DNA of 64,000 bases from Staphylococcus sp. GSSP0090 (GCF_013391405.1 NZ_JACBFD010000034.1:1-64000); one strand, 5' to 3'; numbered from the stretch's first letter, positions 20,135-31,692 are shown. Numbers and translations: made by a program. The notes: generated by a model not told the origin, from the sequence alone.

Positions 20135-20557
20135 GTGGCTAAAAAAGTAGAAAAAGTTGTTAAATTACAAATTCCTGCAGGTAAAGCAAACCCAGCACCA
20201 CCAGTTGGTCCAGCATTAGGTCAAGCAGGTGTGAATATTATGGGATTCTGTAAGGAATTCAACGCACGTACACAAGAAGACGCAGGTTTAATTATTCCGG
20301 TAGAAATCAGTGTTTATGAAGACCGTTCATTTACATTTATTACAAAAACTCCACCGGCTCCAGTACTACTTAAAAAAGCAGCAGGCGTTGAAAAAGGTTC
20401 AGGCGAACCTAATAAAACAAAAGTTGCTACAGTAACTAAAGATCAAGTACGTGACATTGCAAACCAAAAAATGCAAGATTTAAATGCTGCAGACGAAGAA
20501 GCAGCTATACGTATTATCGAAGGTACTGCTCGTAGTATGGGTATCACAGTTCAATAA
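20135..20557 (+). CDS. rplK: ribosomal protein L11
   Basis: The 140-aa protein begins with GTG at 20135 ([12 protein letters not shown]) behind a near-perfect AAGGAGGTG. An in-frame start at 20126 lies in the ribosome binding site and is rejected. The N-terminal [21 protein letters not shown] motif and C-terminal RNA-binding domain ([11 protein letters not shown]) are intact. L11 forms the stalk base of the 50S GTPase centre. Confidence 0.97.
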   Translation: MAKKVEKVVKLQIPAGKANPAPPVGPALGQAGVNIMGFCKEFNARTQEDAGLIIPVEISVYEDRSFTFITKTPPAPVLLKKAAGVEKGSGEPNKTKVATVTKDQVRDIANQKMQDLNAADEEAAIRIIEGTARSMGITVQ

Positions 20558-20594
20558 TAAAAATAAGTAATGAAAACATAGATTGACGATAGAA

Positions 20595-20771
20595 GCAGAT
20601 GACAGAAATGACAAACATGATGACAGCGTTCAATATTGTCGTAATATGAGGAGAAATGTCATTTATTAGGGGATTTTAATTCCTAAGATAAAATACAATT
20701 TTGACCTCACTGTTATCTGCTCTTAACTTGTGAAAGCAAGTAAATGTGGGAGGAAATTCCGCTAAAACCAC
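20595..20771 (+). promoter_or_regulatory. structured rplA (L1) leader
   Basis: GCAGATGACAG (20595-20605) can pair with CTGTTATCTGC (20710-20720), enclosing about 100 nt. Downstream is GTGGGAGGAAattCCgct...ACCAC (20746-20771), the same motif as in the rplK leader, ending next to the rplA Shine-Dalgarno. Regulation is inferred. Confidence 0.45.
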
Positions 20772-20788
20772 TAAAGGAGGAACATGAA

Positions 20789-21484
20789 ATGGCTAAAAAA
20801 AGCAAAAGATATCAAGAAGCAGCTAGCAAAATCGATCGCTTAAAACACTATAGTGTACAAGAAGCTGTTGAACTAGCTAAAGAAACAAACATCGCTAACT
20901 TTGACGCATCAGTTGAAGTAGCATTCCGTTTAGGTATTGATACACGTAAAAATGATCAACAAATTCGTGGAGCAGTAGTGCTTCCGAACGGTACTGGTAA
21001 ATCACAGCGTGTATTAGTGTTCGCTAAAGGAGATAAAGCAGCAGAAGCTGAAGCAGCAGGTGCTGATTTCGTTGGCGAAGGCGAATATGTAGAAAAAATC
21101 CAACAAGGTTGGTTTGATTTTGACGTAGTAGTAGCTACACCAGACATGATGGGCGAAGTTGGTAAACTTGGTCGTGTATTAGGACCTAAAGGTTTAATGC
21201 CTAACCCTAAAACTGGCACAGTAACTATGGACGTTAAAAAAGCTGTTGAAGAAATCAAAGCTGGTAAAGTAGAATACCGTGCTGAGAAATCAGGTATTGT
21301 TCATGCATCAATTGGTAAAACATCATTTGATACTGACAAACTTGTTGAAAACTTCAAAACTTTACAAGACGTATTAACTAAAGCAAAACCTGCTTCAGCT
21401 AAAGGTACGTACTTCAAATCTGTTGCTGTAACTACAACAATGGGTCCTGGAGTTAAAGTTGATACTTCAAGCTTCAAACTATAA
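20789..21484 (+). CDS. rplA: ribosomal protein L1
   Basis: The 231-aa two-domain protein of the 50S L1 stalk carries the family signature [16 protein letters not shown] near residues 130-147. ATG 20789 follows AAAGGAGG by 8 bases. A possible upstream start at 20744 would encode leader sequence and is rejected. L1 represses its own operon in many bacteria by binding mRNA. Confidence 0.97.
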   Translation: MAKKSKRYQEAASKIDRLKHYSVQEAVELAKETNIANFDASVEVAFRLGIDTRKNDQQIRGAVVLPNGTGKSQRVLVFAKGDKAAEAEAAGADFVGEGEYVEKIQQGWFDFDVVVATPDMMGEVGKLGRVLGPKGLMPNPKTGTVTMDVKKAVEEIKAGKVEYRAEKSGIVHASIGKTSFDTDKLVENFKTLQDVLTKAKPASAKGTYFKSVAVTTTMGPGVKVDTSSFKL

Positions 21485-21500
21485 TTTATAAATTAATCAA

Positions 21501-21536
21501 AAAAGACTGAAAGGTTTACTTTCAGTCTTTGAAAAA
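21501..21536 (+). terminator. hairpin after rplA
   Basis: The 12-bp stem AAAGACTGAAAG / CTTTCAGTCTTT ends in only three T, so it is a weak terminator or RNA 3'-end stabiliser. Confidence 0.6.
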
Positions 21537-21539
21537 ATA

Positions 21540-21568
21540 TTGACATTGTACATTAATTTAGTTATATT
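21540..21568 (+). promoter_or_regulatory. rplJ-rplL promoter
   Basis: A consensus TTGACA (21540-21545) and TATATT (21563-21568) with a 17-bp spacer lie ahead of the L10 leader. Confidence 0.8.
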
Positions 21569-21574
21569 GGTTAA

Positions 21575-21709
21575 TGTATTATTTTACCTAAGACAGTAGG
21601 AGTTAGTAATAACTTAAAATCCAATCCTACCGAGGCTAAAATTGACTTGAACGTGAAGATTTTAGATCTTTCAAGCACTTTTTGCCGCGGGTAGAAAGTG
21701 CTTTTTTTA
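21575..21709 (+). promoter_or_regulatory. ribosomal protein L10 leader with attenuator
   Basis: A structured leader ends in an intrinsic terminator (AAGCACTTTtt...gAAAGTGCTT plus T run, 21673-21709) about 85 nt before rplJ. This is the layout of the Firmicutes L10 leader, where the L10(L12)4 complex binds and favours attenuation. The AGGAGTTAGTAATAACTTAAAATCC region (21598 onward) is the probable protein-binding part. Confidence 0.7.
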
Positions 21710-21794
21710 TTGGATTATCTGAGGAACTGACGAACGTCAATCAACAGAACTTCAAAATTAAAAGCACCAAACTAAAATCTATGGAGGTGTCTAA

Positions 21795-22304
21795 ATGTCT
21801 GCAATCATCGATGCAAAAAAACAAGAAGTTGATATTATTGCTGAACAACTTAAAAACTCAGTATCTACAGTTATCGTTGACTATCGTGGTCTAAGCGTTG
21901 CTGAAGTAACTGAATTACGTTCGCAATTACGTGAAGCTGGTGTTGAATACAAAGTATTGAAAAACACTATGGTTCGTCGTGCAGCTGCACAAGCTGGTAT
22001 TGACGGTTTAGATGAATTCTTAGTAGGTCCTACTGCAGTTGCTACTTCAACAGAAGATGTTGTTGCTCCAGCAAAAGTTATCGCAGGATTTGCAAAAGAA
22101 CATCAAGCATTAGAAATTAAAACAGGTGTTATGGAAGGCAATGTTATTTCTGCTGAAGAAGTTAACACTGTTGGTACATTACCATCACACGACGGTCTTG
22201 TTTCTATGCTTTTATCAGTATTACAAGCTCCAGTACGCAACTTCGCTTATGCAGTTAAAGCTGTTGGAGAAGACAAAGAATCAAAAGAAGAAAGCGCTGA
22301 ATAA
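21795..22304 (+). CDS. rplJ: ribosomal protein L10
   Basis: The 169-aa protein is the anchor of L7/L12 dimers on the 50S stalk. The N-terminal rRNA-binding domain holds [19 protein letters not shown] near 25-43 and YKVLKNTM near 52-59. The C-terminal helix ([21 protein letters not shown]) binds L12. ATGGAGGTG is the ribosome binding site. rplL follows after 41 bp. Confidence 0.96.
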   Translation: MSAIIDAKKQEVDIIAEQLKNSVSTVIVDYRGLSVAEVTELRSQLREAGVEYKVLKNTMVRRAAAQAGIDGLDEFLVGPTAVATSTEDVVAPAKVIAGFAKEHQALEIKTGVMEGNVISAEEVNTVGTLPSHDGLVSMLLSVLQAPVRNFAYAVKAVGEDKESKEESAE

Positions 22305-22345
22305 TTGCGCATAAACTAATTAAAAATAATGGAGGAATATTAAAA

Positions 22346-22714
22346 ATGGCTAATCAAGAACAAATCATTGAAGCAATTAAAGAAATGTCAGTTTTAGAAT
22401 TAAACGACTTAGTAAAAGCAATTGAAGAAGAATTTGGTGTAACTGCAGCAGCTCCAGTAGCAGCAGCAGGTGCAGCTGGTGGCGGAGACGCTGAAGCTGA
22501 AAAAACTGATTTCGATGTTGAATTAACTTCAGCTGGATCATCTAAAATCAAAGTCGTTAAAGCTGTTAAAGAAGCTACTGGCTTAGGATTAAAAGATGCT
22601 AAAGAATTAGTTGACGGAGCTCCTAAAGTAATCAAAGAAGCTTTACCTAAAGAAGAAGCTGAACAACTTAAAGAAGCATTAGAAGAAGTTGGCGCTACAG
22701 TAGAATTAAAATAA
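22346..22714 (+). CDS. rplL: ribosomal protein L7/L12
   Basis: The 122-aa acidic stalk protein has an N-terminal dimerisation domain (residues 1-30), an Ala/Gly-rich hinge ([14 protein letters not shown] near 34-47) and a globular C-terminal domain with [17 protein letters not shown]. It recruits elongation factors. ATGGAGGAA ribosome binding site. Confidence 0.97.
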   Translation: MANQEQIIEAIKEMSVLELNDLVKAIEEEFGVTAAAPVAAAGAAGGGDAEAEKTDFDVELTSAGSSKIKVVKAVKEATGLGLKDAKELVDGAPKVIKEALPKEEAEQLKEALEEVGATVELK

Positions 22715-22748
22715 TTCTAGCTTGCTAACAGTTCATAATTATATATTG

Positions 22749-22818
22749 AAGCTTGTCTGCATTGCTTAATGCAGCAACTACTTCGGTACGTTGAGATTAA
22801 GTGTACTGCAGATAAGCT
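22749..22818 (+). other. large inverted repeat after rplL
   Basis: AAGCTTGTCTGCA near 22749-22761 pairs with TGCAGATAAGCT near 22807-22818, with a smaller TGCATTGCTTAATGCA hairpin inside. No T run follows, so it is more likely an RNA-stabilising or processing structure than a terminator. Confidence 0.45.
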
Positions 22819-22840
22819 GATATCTTTGAGAAATGAAAAG

Positions 22841-22873
22841 TCTGGGACATAGATCAATGTCTCAGATTTTTTT
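22841..22873 (+). terminator. rplJL terminator
   Basis: A 10-bp stem TCTGGGACAT / ATGTCTCAGA (one G-T pair) around AGATCA is followed by T7. It forms the left end of the second copy of the dispersed repeat. Confidence 0.85.
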
Positions 22874-23046
22874 CAATTAGGCAGTAGATGATGGTATTGC
22901 AAATGTAAAATCTCACTACTGAATTTATTAAGTTAGTGAGTGTTATGCCTGAGTTTCAGTTCAGACTAACATTTCAATCTTAGTCATCTTTGCTGGGGTG
23001 GGACTACGAAATTTCTATTAGAAACTTTGATATACTGTCCCGCTCC
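22874..23046. repeat. dispersed 'GGGACAT...CAGTAGATGA...CGCTC' repeat, copy 2
   Basis: Blocks shared with 18594-18770 are CAGTAGATGA, TTTCAATcTTAG, CTTTGctGGGG-GGGACTACGAAAT, TTCTATTAGAAA and CTGTCCCGCTC. Related text (CTCATCTTTGCCGGAGCGAG, GTTTCGTTCCC) lies at 19913-19980. No coding content. Staphylococci carry comparable intergenic repeats. Confidence 0.6.
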
Positions 23047-23123
23047 CTTATCTTATTTGATCAATATCCAATTATACGGGTATAGTATTAATCTAAGAAG
23101 AATTAGATTAAAGAGGTGTAGTC

Positions 23124-23732
23124 ATGAATCATTACTATGATGAAAATCCTGAAGTAGAAAGTGATGAGTTGCTTTTTACGTACTCCTACGATAACCATGA
23201 TTTAGAACTAATAACAGATTCGGGTGTATTTTCTAAAGGGAAGATAGATTTTGGTTCTGATTTATTAGTGACAACATTTTTGAAAGCATATCCCCCTGGT
23301 CCTACGAAAAAGATTATAGACGTTGGTTGTGGCTATGGTCCTATCGGTTTAATGATTGCAAAAGTTTCCCCACATCACGAAGTGACAATGGTTGATATTA
23401 ACCAACGTGCACTATCACTATCAAGAAAAAATAAAAAAAGAAACCGCATAGACAATGTTGAGATTATTGAAAGTAATGGTTTATCACAAGTAGAAGATAA
23501 TACTTATGATTTTGTACTGACTAATCCGCCGATTAGAGCAGGAAAGCAAGTTGTTCACAGTATTTTAGAAGATGCTTTTAATAAATTAAAGCAAGGCGGG
23601 GCCTTGTATGTAGTTATTCAGAAAAAGCAAGGCATGCCGTCAGCAAAGAAAAAAATGCAAGAAACATTCGATAACGTGGAAGTGTTAGAAAAGAGCAAAG
23701 GCTACTACATTTTAAGAAGTGTAAAAGGTTGA
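23124..23732 (+). CDS. RsmC-like class I SAM-dependent methyltransferase
   Basis: The 202-aa protein has the SAM-binding DVGCGYGPIGL motif near residues 69-79 and the catalytic-type NPPIRAG motif near 137-143, typical of exocyclic-amine methyltransferases of the RsmC/RlmG group. It is the single-domain form (YbxB) found between rplL and rpoB in Firmicutes. A 16S rRNA guanine target is inferred from homology only. Ribosome binding site AAAGAGGTG. Confidence 0.85.
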   Translation: MNHYYDENPEVESDELLFTYSYDNHDLELITDSGVFSKGKIDFGSDLLVTTFLKAYPPGPTKKIIDVGCGYGPIGLMIAKVSPHHEVTMVDINQRALSLSRKNKKRNRIDNVEIIESNGLSQVEDNTYDFVLTNPPIRAGKQVVHSILEDAFNKLKQGGALYVVIQKKQGMPSAKKKMQETFDNVEVLEKSKGYYILRSVKG

Positions 23733-23832
23733 TTAAACAGCTGTATTCTGATATAGTAATAGAATGTAAAAAATTATGTTCAATAAGTGTGTACTTTTAC
23801 GTATAAATTAACAATGTATATAAGGTGAAATA

Positions 23833-23869
23833 GAAAATGGTGTCATGATTGTGCTACCGTTTTCTTTTT
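23833..23869 (+). terminator. terminator between rsmC-like gene and rpoB
   Basis: The stem GAAAATGGT / ACCGTTTTC (one G-T pair) is followed by T5, ahead of rpoB. Confidence 0.7.
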
Positions 23870-23930
23870 GTCTAATTATATTGGGTGATTTAGTAAAAGT
23901 AAACACGCAATTTTTGAGGGGTGAATCTGT

Positions 23931-26900
23931 TTGGCAGGTCAATTTGTCCAATATGGAAGACATCGTAAACGTAGAAACTATGCGAGAATTTCAGAGGTAT
24001 TAGAATTACCGAATTTAATTGAGATTCAAACTAAGTCTTACGATTGGTTCTTAGAAGAAGGTTTATTAGAAATGTTTAGAGACATTTCTCCGATTGAAGA
24101 TTTCACAGGTAATCTATCTTTAGAGTTTGTTGATTACAGACTTGGAGAACCGAAATATGATTTAGAAGAATCTAAAAACCGTGATACAACGTATTCTGCA
24201 CCTCTACGTGTTAAAGTACGTTTAATTATCAAGGAAACTGGCGAAGTAAAAGAACAAGAAGTGTTTATGGGCGATTTCCCATTAATGACAGATACAGGTA
24301 CATTCGTAATTAACGGTGCTGAACGTGTTATCGTTTCACAATTAGTTCGTTCACCATCCGTTTACTTCAATGAAAAACTAGATAAAAATGGTCGTACCAA
24401 CTTTGATGCTACAATTATTCCAAACCGCGGTGCTTGGTTGGAATATGAAACAGATGCAAAAGATGTTGTTTACGTACGTATTGATAGAACAAGAAAATTA
24501 CCATTAACAGTATTATTACGTGCTTTAGGTTTCTCTACAGATCAAGAAATCGTTGACCTTTTAGGTGATAACGAGTACTTACGTAATACGTTAGAAAAAG
24601 ATGGCACAGAAACAACAGATCAAGCGCTATTAGAAATCTATGAGCGCTTACGCCCTGGTGAACCACCTACAGTAGAAAATGCTAAGAGTCTTTTATATTC
24701 TCGTTTCTTCGATCCGAAACGTTATGACTTAGCAAGTGTAGGTCGTTACAAAGCAAACAAAAAACTTCATTTAAAACATCGCTTGTTTAATCAGAAATTA
24801 GCGGAACCGATTGTTAATACTGAAACAGGTGAAATTGTTGCTGAAGAAGGTACTGTGCTTGATCGTCGTAATCTTGATGAAATAATGGACGTACTTGAAG
24901 CAAATGCTAATAGTGAAGTCTTTGAATTAGAAGGTACAGTGATTGACGAACCTGTTGAAATTCAATCTATCAAAGTTTACGTTCCTAATGATGAAGAAGG
25001 ACGTACAACAACAGTGATTGGTAATGCATTCCCTGATTCAGAAGTGAAATGTATTACACCAGCAGATATTATTGCGTCAATGTCATACTTCTTTAACTTA
25101 TTAAGTGGTATTGGCTTCACAGATGATATTGACCATCTTGGTAACCGTCGTCTACGTTCAGTAGGTGAGTTGTTACAAAACCAATTCCGTATTGGTTTAT
25201 CAAGAATGGAACGTGTGGTACGTGAGAGAATGTCTATTCAAGACACTGATTCTGTAACACCACAACAATTAATTAATATTCGTCCAGTGATTGCATCTAT
25301 CAAAGAATTCTTTGGTAGTTCACAATTATCACAATTCATGGACCAAGCGAATCCGTTAGCTGAGTTAACGCATAAACGTCGTTTATCAGCTCTAGGACCT
25401 GGTGGTTTAACACGTGAACGTGCTCAAATGGAAGTGCGTGACGTTCACTATTCTCACTATGGCCGTATGTGTCCAATTGAAACACCAGAGGGTCCAAACA
25501 TTGGACTTATTAACTCGTTATCTAGTTATGCACGTGTGAATGAATTCGGCTTTATTGAAACACCTTACCGTAAAGTAGATCTTGAAACGAATTCCATCAC
25601 GGACCAAATTGACTATTTAACAGCTGATGAAGAAGATAGCTATGTGGTAGCACAAGCAAATTCTACATTAGATGAAAATGGTCGTTTCACAGCAGACGAA
25701 GTTGTTTGTCGTTTCCGTGGTAATAACACAGTTATGGCTAAAGAAAAAATGGACTACATGGATGTTTCGCCTAAACAAGTTGTTTCAGCAGCGACAGCAT
25801 GTATTCCTTTCTTAGAAAACGATGACTCTAACCGTGCATTGATGGGTGCAAACATGCAACGTCAAGCAGTGCCATTGATGAATCCAGAATCACCATTTGT
25901 AGGTACAGGTATGGAGCACGTGGCAGCACGTGACTCTGGTGCAGCGATCGTTGCTAAACGTAAAGGTCGCGTTGAACACGTTGAATCTAATGAAATTCTT
26001 GTTCGTCAACTTATCGAAGAAGACGGTCAAGAATACGAAGGCGAATTAGATCGCTATCCATTAGCTAAATTCAAACGTTCAAACACAGGTACTTGTTATA
26101 ACCAAAGACCTATCGTTGCTTCTGGCGACGTAGTAACTAAAGGTGAGATCTTAGCCGATGGTCCTTCAATGGAACTTGGTGAAATGGCATTAGGAAGAAA
26201 CGTAGTTGTTGGTTTCATGACTTGGGACGGTTACAACTATGAGGATGCTGTAATCATGAGTGAACGCCTAGTTAAAGATGACGTTTATACTTCTATCCAT
26301 ATTGAAGAGTACGAATCAGAAGCACGTGATACGAAACTAGGACCTGAAGAAATCACACGTGATATACCTAACGTTTCTGACAGTGCACTTAAAAACTTAG
26401 ATGACCGTGGTATCGTATACGTCGGCGCTGAAGTTAATGATGGTGACATTTTAGTAGGTAAAGTAACGCCTAAAGGTGTAACAGAATTAACTGCAGAAGA
26501 ACGTTTACTACACGCAATCTTTGGTGAAAAAGCACGTGAAGTTCGTGATACATCATTACGCGTACCTCATGGTGCAGGTGGTATTGTTCTAGATGTTAAA
26601 GTCTTTAACCGTGAAGAAGGAGACGATACATTATCTCCAGGTGTTAACCAATTAGTTCGTGTTTATATCGTTCAAAAACGTAAAATTCACGTAGGAGATA
26701 AAATGTGTGGTCGTCATGGTAACAAAGGTGTTATTTCTAAACTTGTTCCTGAAGAAGATATGCCATATCTTCCAGACGGCACACCTATCGACATCATGTT
26801 AAACCCACTTGGTGTTCCTTCACGTATGAATATCGGACAAGTATTAGAGCTACACTTAGGTATGGCTGCTAAGAACTTAGGTATTCATGTTGCATCACCA

Positions 26901-27482
26901 GTATTTGATGGTGCGAGTGACGAAGATGTTTGGTCAACAATCGAAGAAGCCGGTATGGCTCGTGATGGTAAGACAGTATTATATGACGGACGTACGGGTG
27001 AACCATTCGATAATAGAATTTCAGTCGGCGTTATGTACATGCTGAAACTTGCTCACATGGTTGATGACAAATTACACGCACGTTCAACTGGACCATATTC
27101 ACTTGTAACGCAACAACCACTTGGTGGTAAAGCACAATTTGGTGGACAACGTTTCGGTGAAATGGAAGTATGGGCACTTGAAGCTTACGGTGCTGCATAT
27201 ACACTTCAAGAAATTTTAACTTATAAATCCGATGACACAGTAGGTCGTGTGAAGACATATGAATCTATTGTTAAAGGTGAAAATATTACTAAACCAGGTG
27301 TTCCTGAATCATTCCGAGTATTGATGAAAGAATTACAAAGTTTAGGACTAGATGTTAAAATTATGGACGAGCATGACAATGAAATTGACATGCAAGACAA
27401 TGAAGAAGAAGACGTTGTTGAACGTAAAGTGGATCTTCAACAAAAAGATGCACCACAATCACAAAAAGAAGTTACAGACTAA
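23931..27482 (+). CDS. rpoB: RNA polymerase beta subunit
   Basis: The 1183-aa protein is full length and colinear with staphylococcal RpoB. The start is TTG ([15 protein letters not shown]) behind GAGGGGTG. The rifampicin region near residues 458-492 reads [14 protein letters not shown] then [17 protein letters not shown], which is the sensitive wild-type form at the usual resistance positions (Q, D, H, R, S). The active-site region [13 protein letters not shown] is intact. It is co-transcribed with rpoC, which follows after 140 bp containing a hairpin but no T run. Confidence 0.98.
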   Translation: MAGQFVQYGRHRKRRNYARISEVLELPNLIEIQTKSYDWFLEEGLLEMFRDISPIEDFTGNLSLEFVDYRLGEPKYDLEESKNRDTTYSAPLRVKVRLIIKETGEVKEQEVFMGDFPLMTDTGTFVINGAERVIVSQLVRSPSVYFNEKLDKNGRTNFDATIIPNRGAWLEYETDAKDVVYVRIDRTRKLPLTVLLRALGFSTDQEIVDLLGDNEYLRNTLEKDGTETTDQALLEIYERLRPGEPPTVENAKSLLYSRFFDPKRYDLASVGRYKANKKLHLKHRLFNQKLAEPIVNTETGEIVAEEGTVLDRRNLDEIMDVLEANANSEVFELEGTVIDEPVEIQSIKVYVPNDEEGRTTTVIGNAFPDSEVKCITPADIIASMSYFFNLLSGIGFTDDIDHLGNRRLRSVGELLQNQFRIGLSRMERVVRERMSIQDTDSVTPQQLINIRPVIASIKEFFGSSQLSQFMDQANPLAELTHKRRLSALGPGGLTRERAQMEVRDVHYSHYGRMCPIETPEGPNIGLINSLSSYARVNEFGFIETPYRKVDLETNSITDQIDYLTADEEDSYVVAQANSTLDENGRFTADEVVCRFRGNNTVMAKEKMDYMDVSPKQVVSAATACIPFLENDDSNRALMGANMQRQAVPLMNPESPFVGTGMEHVAARDSGAAIVAKRKGRVEHVESNEILVRQLIEEDGQEYEGELDRYPLAKFKRSNTGTCYNQRPIVASGDVVTKGEILADGPSMELGEMALGRNVVVGFMTWDGYNYEDAVIMSERLVKDDVYTSIHIEEYESEARDTKLGPEEITRDIPNVSDSALKNLDDRGIVYVGAEVNDGDILVGKVTPKGVTELTAEERLLHAIFGEKAREVRDTSLRVPHGAGGIVLDVKVFNREEGDDTLSPGVNQLVRVYIVQKRKIHVGDKMCGRHGNKGVISKLVPEEDMPYLPDGTPIDIMLNPLGVPSRMNIGQVLELHLGMAAKNLGIHVASPVFDGASDEDVWSTIEEAGMARDGKTVLYDGRTGEPFDNRISVGVMYMLKLAHMVDDKLHARSTGPYSLVTQQPLGGKAQFGGQRFGEMEVWALEAYGAAYTLQEILTYKSDDTVGRVKTYESIVKGENITKPGVPESFRVLMKELQSLGLDVKIMDEHDNEIDMQDNEEEDVVERKVDLQQKDAPQSQKEVTD

Positions 27483-27622
27483 TTGCATTTAAGTTTATAA
27501 ATGAATATACCGTGAAGAGCTGTGTGCTTTGTTAGTGCACACTCTAAGCGGGGTATTTCATTATTGATATAGAGCAATCAATCAATTTGCACAGCTAATC
27601 TAAATTGAAGGAGGTAGGCTCC

Positions 27623-30600
27623 TTGATTGATGTAAATAATTTCCATTATATGAAAATAGGACTTGCTTCACCTGAAAAAATCCGTTCATGGTCTTTTGGT
27701 GAGGTTAAAAAGCCAGAAACAATAAACTATCGTACTTTAAAACCAGAAAAAGATGGTCTATTCTGTGAGAGAATATTTGGACCTACAAAAGACTGGGAAT
27801 GTAGTTGTGGTAAATACAAACGTGTACGTTATAAAGGCATGGTTTGTGATAGATGTGGCGTAGAAGTAACTAAATCTAAAGTGCGTCGTGAGAGAATGGG
27901 GCACATTGAATTAGCTGCACCTGTATCACATATTTGGTATTTCAAAGGTATTCCAAGCCGCATGGGTCTATTATTAGATATGTCACCAAGAGCGTTAGAA
28001 GAAGTGATTTACTTTGCTTCATACGTTGTTGTTAATCCAGGACCAACTGGACTAGAGAAAAAGACATTATTATCTGAAGCTGAATTCAGAGAGTACTATG
28101 ATAAATTCCCAGGCAAATTCACAGCTAAAATGGGTGCTGAAGGTATAAAAGAATTACTTGAAGAAATTGATTTAGATGCTGAACTTAAACACTTACGTGA
28201 TGAGTTAGAGTCAGCTACTGGTCAAAGACTTACACGTGCAATTAAACGTTTAGAAGTAGTTGAATCATTCAGACATTCTGGTAACAACCCAGCATGGATG
28301 ATCTTAGATGTACTTCCAATTATCCCACCAGAAATTAGACCAATGGTTCAATTAGATGGTGGACGTTTTGCGACAAGTGATTTAAATGATTTATACCGTC
28401 GTGTTATCAACCGTAACAATCGTTTGAAACGTTTATTAGACTTAGGTGCTCCTGGCATCATTGTTCAAAATGAAAAACGTATGTTACAAGAGGCAGTTGA
28501 CGCACTTATCGATAATGGTCGTCGTGGTCGCCCAGTAACTGGTCCAGGTAACCGTCCATTAAAATCACTTTCACATATGTTGAAAGGTAAACAAGGTCGT
28601 TTCCGTCAAAACTTATTAGGTAAACGTGTTGACTATTCAGGTCGTTCAGTTATTGCAGTTGGACCAAGCTTGAAAATGTATCAATGTGGTCTACCAAAAG
28701 AAATGGCACTCGAATTGTTCAAACCTTTCATTATGAAAGAATTAGTTCAACGTGAAATTGCGACAAACATCAAAAACGCGAAAAGTAAGATTGAACGTAT
28801 GGATGATGAAGTATGGGATGTACTAGAAGATGTAATTAAAGAACACCCAGTACTTTTAAACCGTGCACCTACGCTTCACAGATTAGGTATTCAAGCATTT
28901 GAACCTACACTTGTTGAAGGTCGTGCGATACGTTTACACCCACTTGCTACAACAGCATATAACGCCGATTTTGATGGTGACCAAATGGCTGTTCACGTAC
29001 CATTATCTAAAGAAGCTCAAGCTGAAGCGCGTATGTTAATGTTAGCAGCGCAAAATATCTTGAACCCTAAAGATGGTAAACCAGTTGTTACACCATCACA
29101 AGATATGGTATTGGGTAACTATTACCTTACTTTAGAACGTAAAGAAGCAGTGAATACAGGAACAATTTATAATGATACAAACGAAGTGCTCAAAGCTTAT
29201 GCAAATGGCTACGTTCACTTGCATACAAGAATTGGTGTACATGCGTCATCATTCAATAATCCAACATTCACTGAAGAACAAAACAAAAAAATCTTACTAA
29301 CTTCTGTTGGTAAAGTGATATTCAATGAAATCATTCCTGATTCATTCGCATATATCAATGAACCAACACAAACGAACTTAGAAAACAAAACACCTGAGAA
29401 ATATTTCATAGCACCAACTGAAATAGGGGAAGACGGCTTAAAAGCTTACTTTGATGAGCAACCGTTAATTAAACCTTTCAATAAGAATTTCCTAGGAAAT
29501 GTTATTGCAGAAGTGTTTAACCGTTTCAGTATCACTGATACGTCAATGATGTTAGACAGAATGAAAGACTTAGGATTCAAGTTCTCATCTAAAGCAGGTA
29601 TCACTGTTGGTGTATCTGATATCGTGGTTTTACCAGATAAACAAGATATTTTAGATGAACATGAAAAATTAGTTGATAAAGTAACGAAACAATTCAATCG
29701 TGGTTTAATCACTGATTTCGAACGTTACAATGCGGTAATTGAAATTTGGACAGATGCGAAAGACCAAATTCAAAATGAATTGATGGGATCACTAGAAGAA
29801 ACAAACCCTATCTTTATGATGAGTGACTCTGGTGCCCGTGGTAACGCTTCTAACTTTACACAGTTAGCAGGTATGCGTGGACTTATGGCTGCGCCATCTG
29901 GTGAAATTATCGAATTACCAATTACATCTTCATTCCGTGAAGGTTTAACAGTGTTAGAATACTTCATTTCTACTCACGGTGCGCGTAAAGGTCTTGCCGA
30001 TACAGCACTTAAAACAGCCGATTCTGGTTATCTTACTCGTCGACTTGTTGACGTTGCTCAAGATGTTATCGTGCGTGAGGAAGATTGTGGAACTGACCGT
30101 GGCTTACTTGTTTCAGATATCAAAGAAGGTACTGAAATGATTGAACCATTCATCGAACGTATTGAAGGTCGTTATTCTAAAGAAACGATTCGTCATCCTG
30201 AAACAAATGAAGTCATTGTTAACCCTGACGAATTAGTAACTGCAGAAATCGCTAAGAAAATCACTGATGCTGGTATTGAGGAAATGTATATCCGTTCAGC
30301 ATTTACATGTAACACACGTCATGGTGTATGTGAAAAATGTTACGGTAAAAACCTTGCAACTGGTGAAAAAGTTGAAGTTGGTGAAGCAGTTGGTACAATT
30401 GCTGCCCAATCAATTGGTGAACCAGGTACACAGCTTACAATGCGTACATTCCACACAGGTGGTGTAGCAGGTAGCGATATCACACAAGGTCTTCCTCGTA
30501 TCCAAGAGATTTTCGAAGCACGTAATCCTAAAGGTCAAGCTGTGATTACTGAAATCGAAGGTGTCGTTGATGATATTAAATTAGCGAAAGATCGCCAACA

Positions 30601-31246
30601 AGAAATTGTTATTAAAGGCGCTAATGAAACGAAATCTTATCTAGCTTCTGGTACTTCAAGATTGAAAGTAGAAGTTGGACAAAGTGTTGAACGTGGTGAA
30701 GTTCTAACTGAAGGTTCAATTGAACCTAAGAACTATTTATCTGTATCAGGTTTAAATGCAACAGAAAGTTATTTATTAAAAGAAGTTCAAAAAGTTTACC
30801 GTATGCAAGGTGTTGAAATTGATGATAAACACGTTGAGGTTATGGTAAGACAAATGTTACGTAAAGTACGTATCATTGAAGCTGGAGATACTAAGTTACT
30901 TCCAGGATCATTAGTAGATATTCATAACTTTACTGATGCAAACCGTGAAGCATTTAAAGAACGTAAACGTCCTGCAACAGCTAAACCAGTATTACTAGGT
31001 ATTACGAAAGCTTCTCTTGAAACTGAAAGCTTCTTATCAGCAGCTTCATTCCAAGAAACAACACGTGTACTTACTGATGCTGCAATTAAAGGTAAACGTG
31101 ATAACTTACTTGGACTTAAAGAGAACGTTATTATCGGTAAATTAATTCCAGCTGGTACAGGTATGAGACGTTATAGAGATGTTGAATACGATAAAGCTGC
31201 ACCAGAAACTGAAATTGTAGAAGAAGTACAAACGACTGAAATATAA
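27623..31246 (+). CDS. rpoC: RNA polymerase beta' subunit
   Basis: The 1207-aa protein has an N-terminal zinc ribbon (CSCGKYK...CDRCGVEV, near 60-78), the catalytic [12 protein letters not shown] motif that binds Mg2+ (near 447-458), and a second Cys cluster ([13 protein letters not shown] near 897-909). The start is TTG at 27623 right after GAAGGAGGT; the ATG at 27605 precedes that site and is rejected. It is followed by a strong terminator. Confidence 0.98.
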   Translation: MIDVNNFHYMKIGLASPEKIRSWSFGEVKKPETINYRTLKPEKDGLFCERIFGPTKDWECSCGKYKRVRYKGMVCDRCGVEVTKSKVRRERMGHIELAAPVSHIWYFKGIPSRMGLLLDMSPRALEEVIYFASYVVVNPGPTGLEKKTLLSEAEFREYYDKFPGKFTAKMGAEGIKELLEEIDLDAELKHLRDELESATGQRLTRAIKRLEVVESFRHSGNNPAWMILDVLPIIPPEIRPMVQLDGGRFATSDLNDLYRRVINRNNRLKRLLDLGAPGIIVQNEKRMLQEAVDALIDNGRRGRPVTGPGNRPLKSLSHMLKGKQGRFRQNLLGKRVDYSGRSVIAVGPSLKMYQCGLPKEMALELFKPFIMKELVQREIATNIKNAKSKIERMDDEVWDVLEDVIKEHPVLLNRAPTLHRLGIQAFEPTLVEGRAIRLHPLATTAYNADFDGDQMAVHVPLSKEAQAEARMLMLAAQNILNPKDGKPVVTPSQDMVLGNYYLTLERKEAVNTGTIYNDTNEVLKAYANGYVHLHTRIGVHASSFNNPTFTEEQNKKILLTSVGKVIFNEIIPDSFAYINEPTQTNLENKTPEKYFIAPTEIGEDGLKAYFDEQPLIKPFNKNFLGNVIAEVFNRFSITDTSMMLDRMKDLGFKFSSKAGITVGVSDIVVLPDKQDILDEHEKLVDKVTKQFNRGLITDFERYNAVIEIWTDAKDQIQNELMGSLEETNPIFMMSDSGARGNASNFTQLAGMRGLMAAPSGEIIELPITSSFREGLTVLEYFISTHGARKGLADTALKTADSGYLTRRLVDVAQDVIVREEDCGTDRGLLVSDIKEGTEMIEPFIERIEGRYSKETIRHPETNEVIVNPDELVTAEIAKKITDAGIEEMYIRSAFTCNTRHGVCEKCYGKNLATGEKVEVGEAVGTIAAQSIGEPGTQLTMRTFHTGGVAGSDITQGLPRIQEIFEARNPKGQAVITEIEGVVDDIKLAKDRQQEIVIKGANETKSYLASGTSRLKVEVGQSVERGEVLTEGSIEPKNYLSVSGLNATESYLLKEVQKVYRMQGVEIDDKHVEVMVRQMLRKVRIIEAGDTKLLPGSLVDIHNFTDANREAFKERKRPATAKPVLLGITKASLETESFLSAASFQETTRVLTDAAIKGKRDNLLGLKENVIIGKLIPAGTGMRRYRDVEYDKAAPETEIVEEVQTTEI

Positions 31247-31260
31247 TTTTGGGTTAAATG

Positions 31261-31302
31261 AACAAGGTGATCGGAATGAGATTTTCGATCACTTTGTTTT
31301 TT
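31261..31302 (+). terminator. rpoBC terminator
   Basis: The stem AACAAGGTGATCG / CGATCACTTTGTT (one G-T pair) is followed by T6. Confidence 0.9.
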
Positions 31303-31403
31303 AATTATTTTTGTAAAATTATTGGATTTAAAGTTGACTCAGCAGTTATGAAAATGTTATTATTATTAAGGTTGATGCAAGCAGAACTTTGGAGGATATT
31401 TAT

Positions 31404-31658
31404 ATGTCTAATGAAAAAGTTGCACGCTTTAACAAACAACATTTTGTTATTGGTCTTAAACAAACGCTTAAAGCTTTGAATAAAGATCAAGTTACATCAT
31501 TGATTATCGCTGAAGACGTAGAAGTTCATCTTATGACTCGCGTGTTGAGCCAAATCAATCACAAACACATACCTGTTTCATTTTTCGAAAGCAAACAAGC
31601 TTTAGGGAAATATGTAGGTATAAACGTTAATGCAGCAATCGTTGCATTATTAAAATGA
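31404..31658 (+). CDS. rplGB: L7Ae-family ribosomal protein (YbxF/RplGB-like)
   Basis: The 84-aa protein of the L7Ae/L30e kink-turn-binding family ([24 protein letters not shown]-terminal [13 protein letters not shown]) sits between rpoC and rpsL as in Bacillus. ATG 31404 lies 8 bases after GGAGG; a TTG at 31389 precedes it and is rejected. The Bacillus homologue binds kink-turn RNA. Its exact role in the ribosome is not settled. Confidence 0.9.
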   Translation: MSNEKVARFNKQHFVIGLKQTLKALNKDQVTSLIIAEDVEVHLMTRVLSQINHKHIPVSFFESKQALGKYVGINVNAAIVALLK

Positions 31659-31660
31659 GA

Positions 31661-31692
31661 TTAGTAAGAATTATTCTTACTAAATTTTATTT
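31661..31692 (+). terminator. hairpin ahead of rpsL
   Basis: A perfect stem TTAGTAAGAA / TTCTTACTAA with a 3-base loop is followed by an interrupted T run (ATTTTATTT). It could partly terminate or attenuate transcription into the str operon. The leader then carries CCACCTGGATGTGTGG before rpsL. Confidence 0.6.

Noticed and set aside
24200..25420. Rifampicin-resistance mutation in rpoB
   Set aside because: The resistance-determining region reads as wild type at the usual positions.
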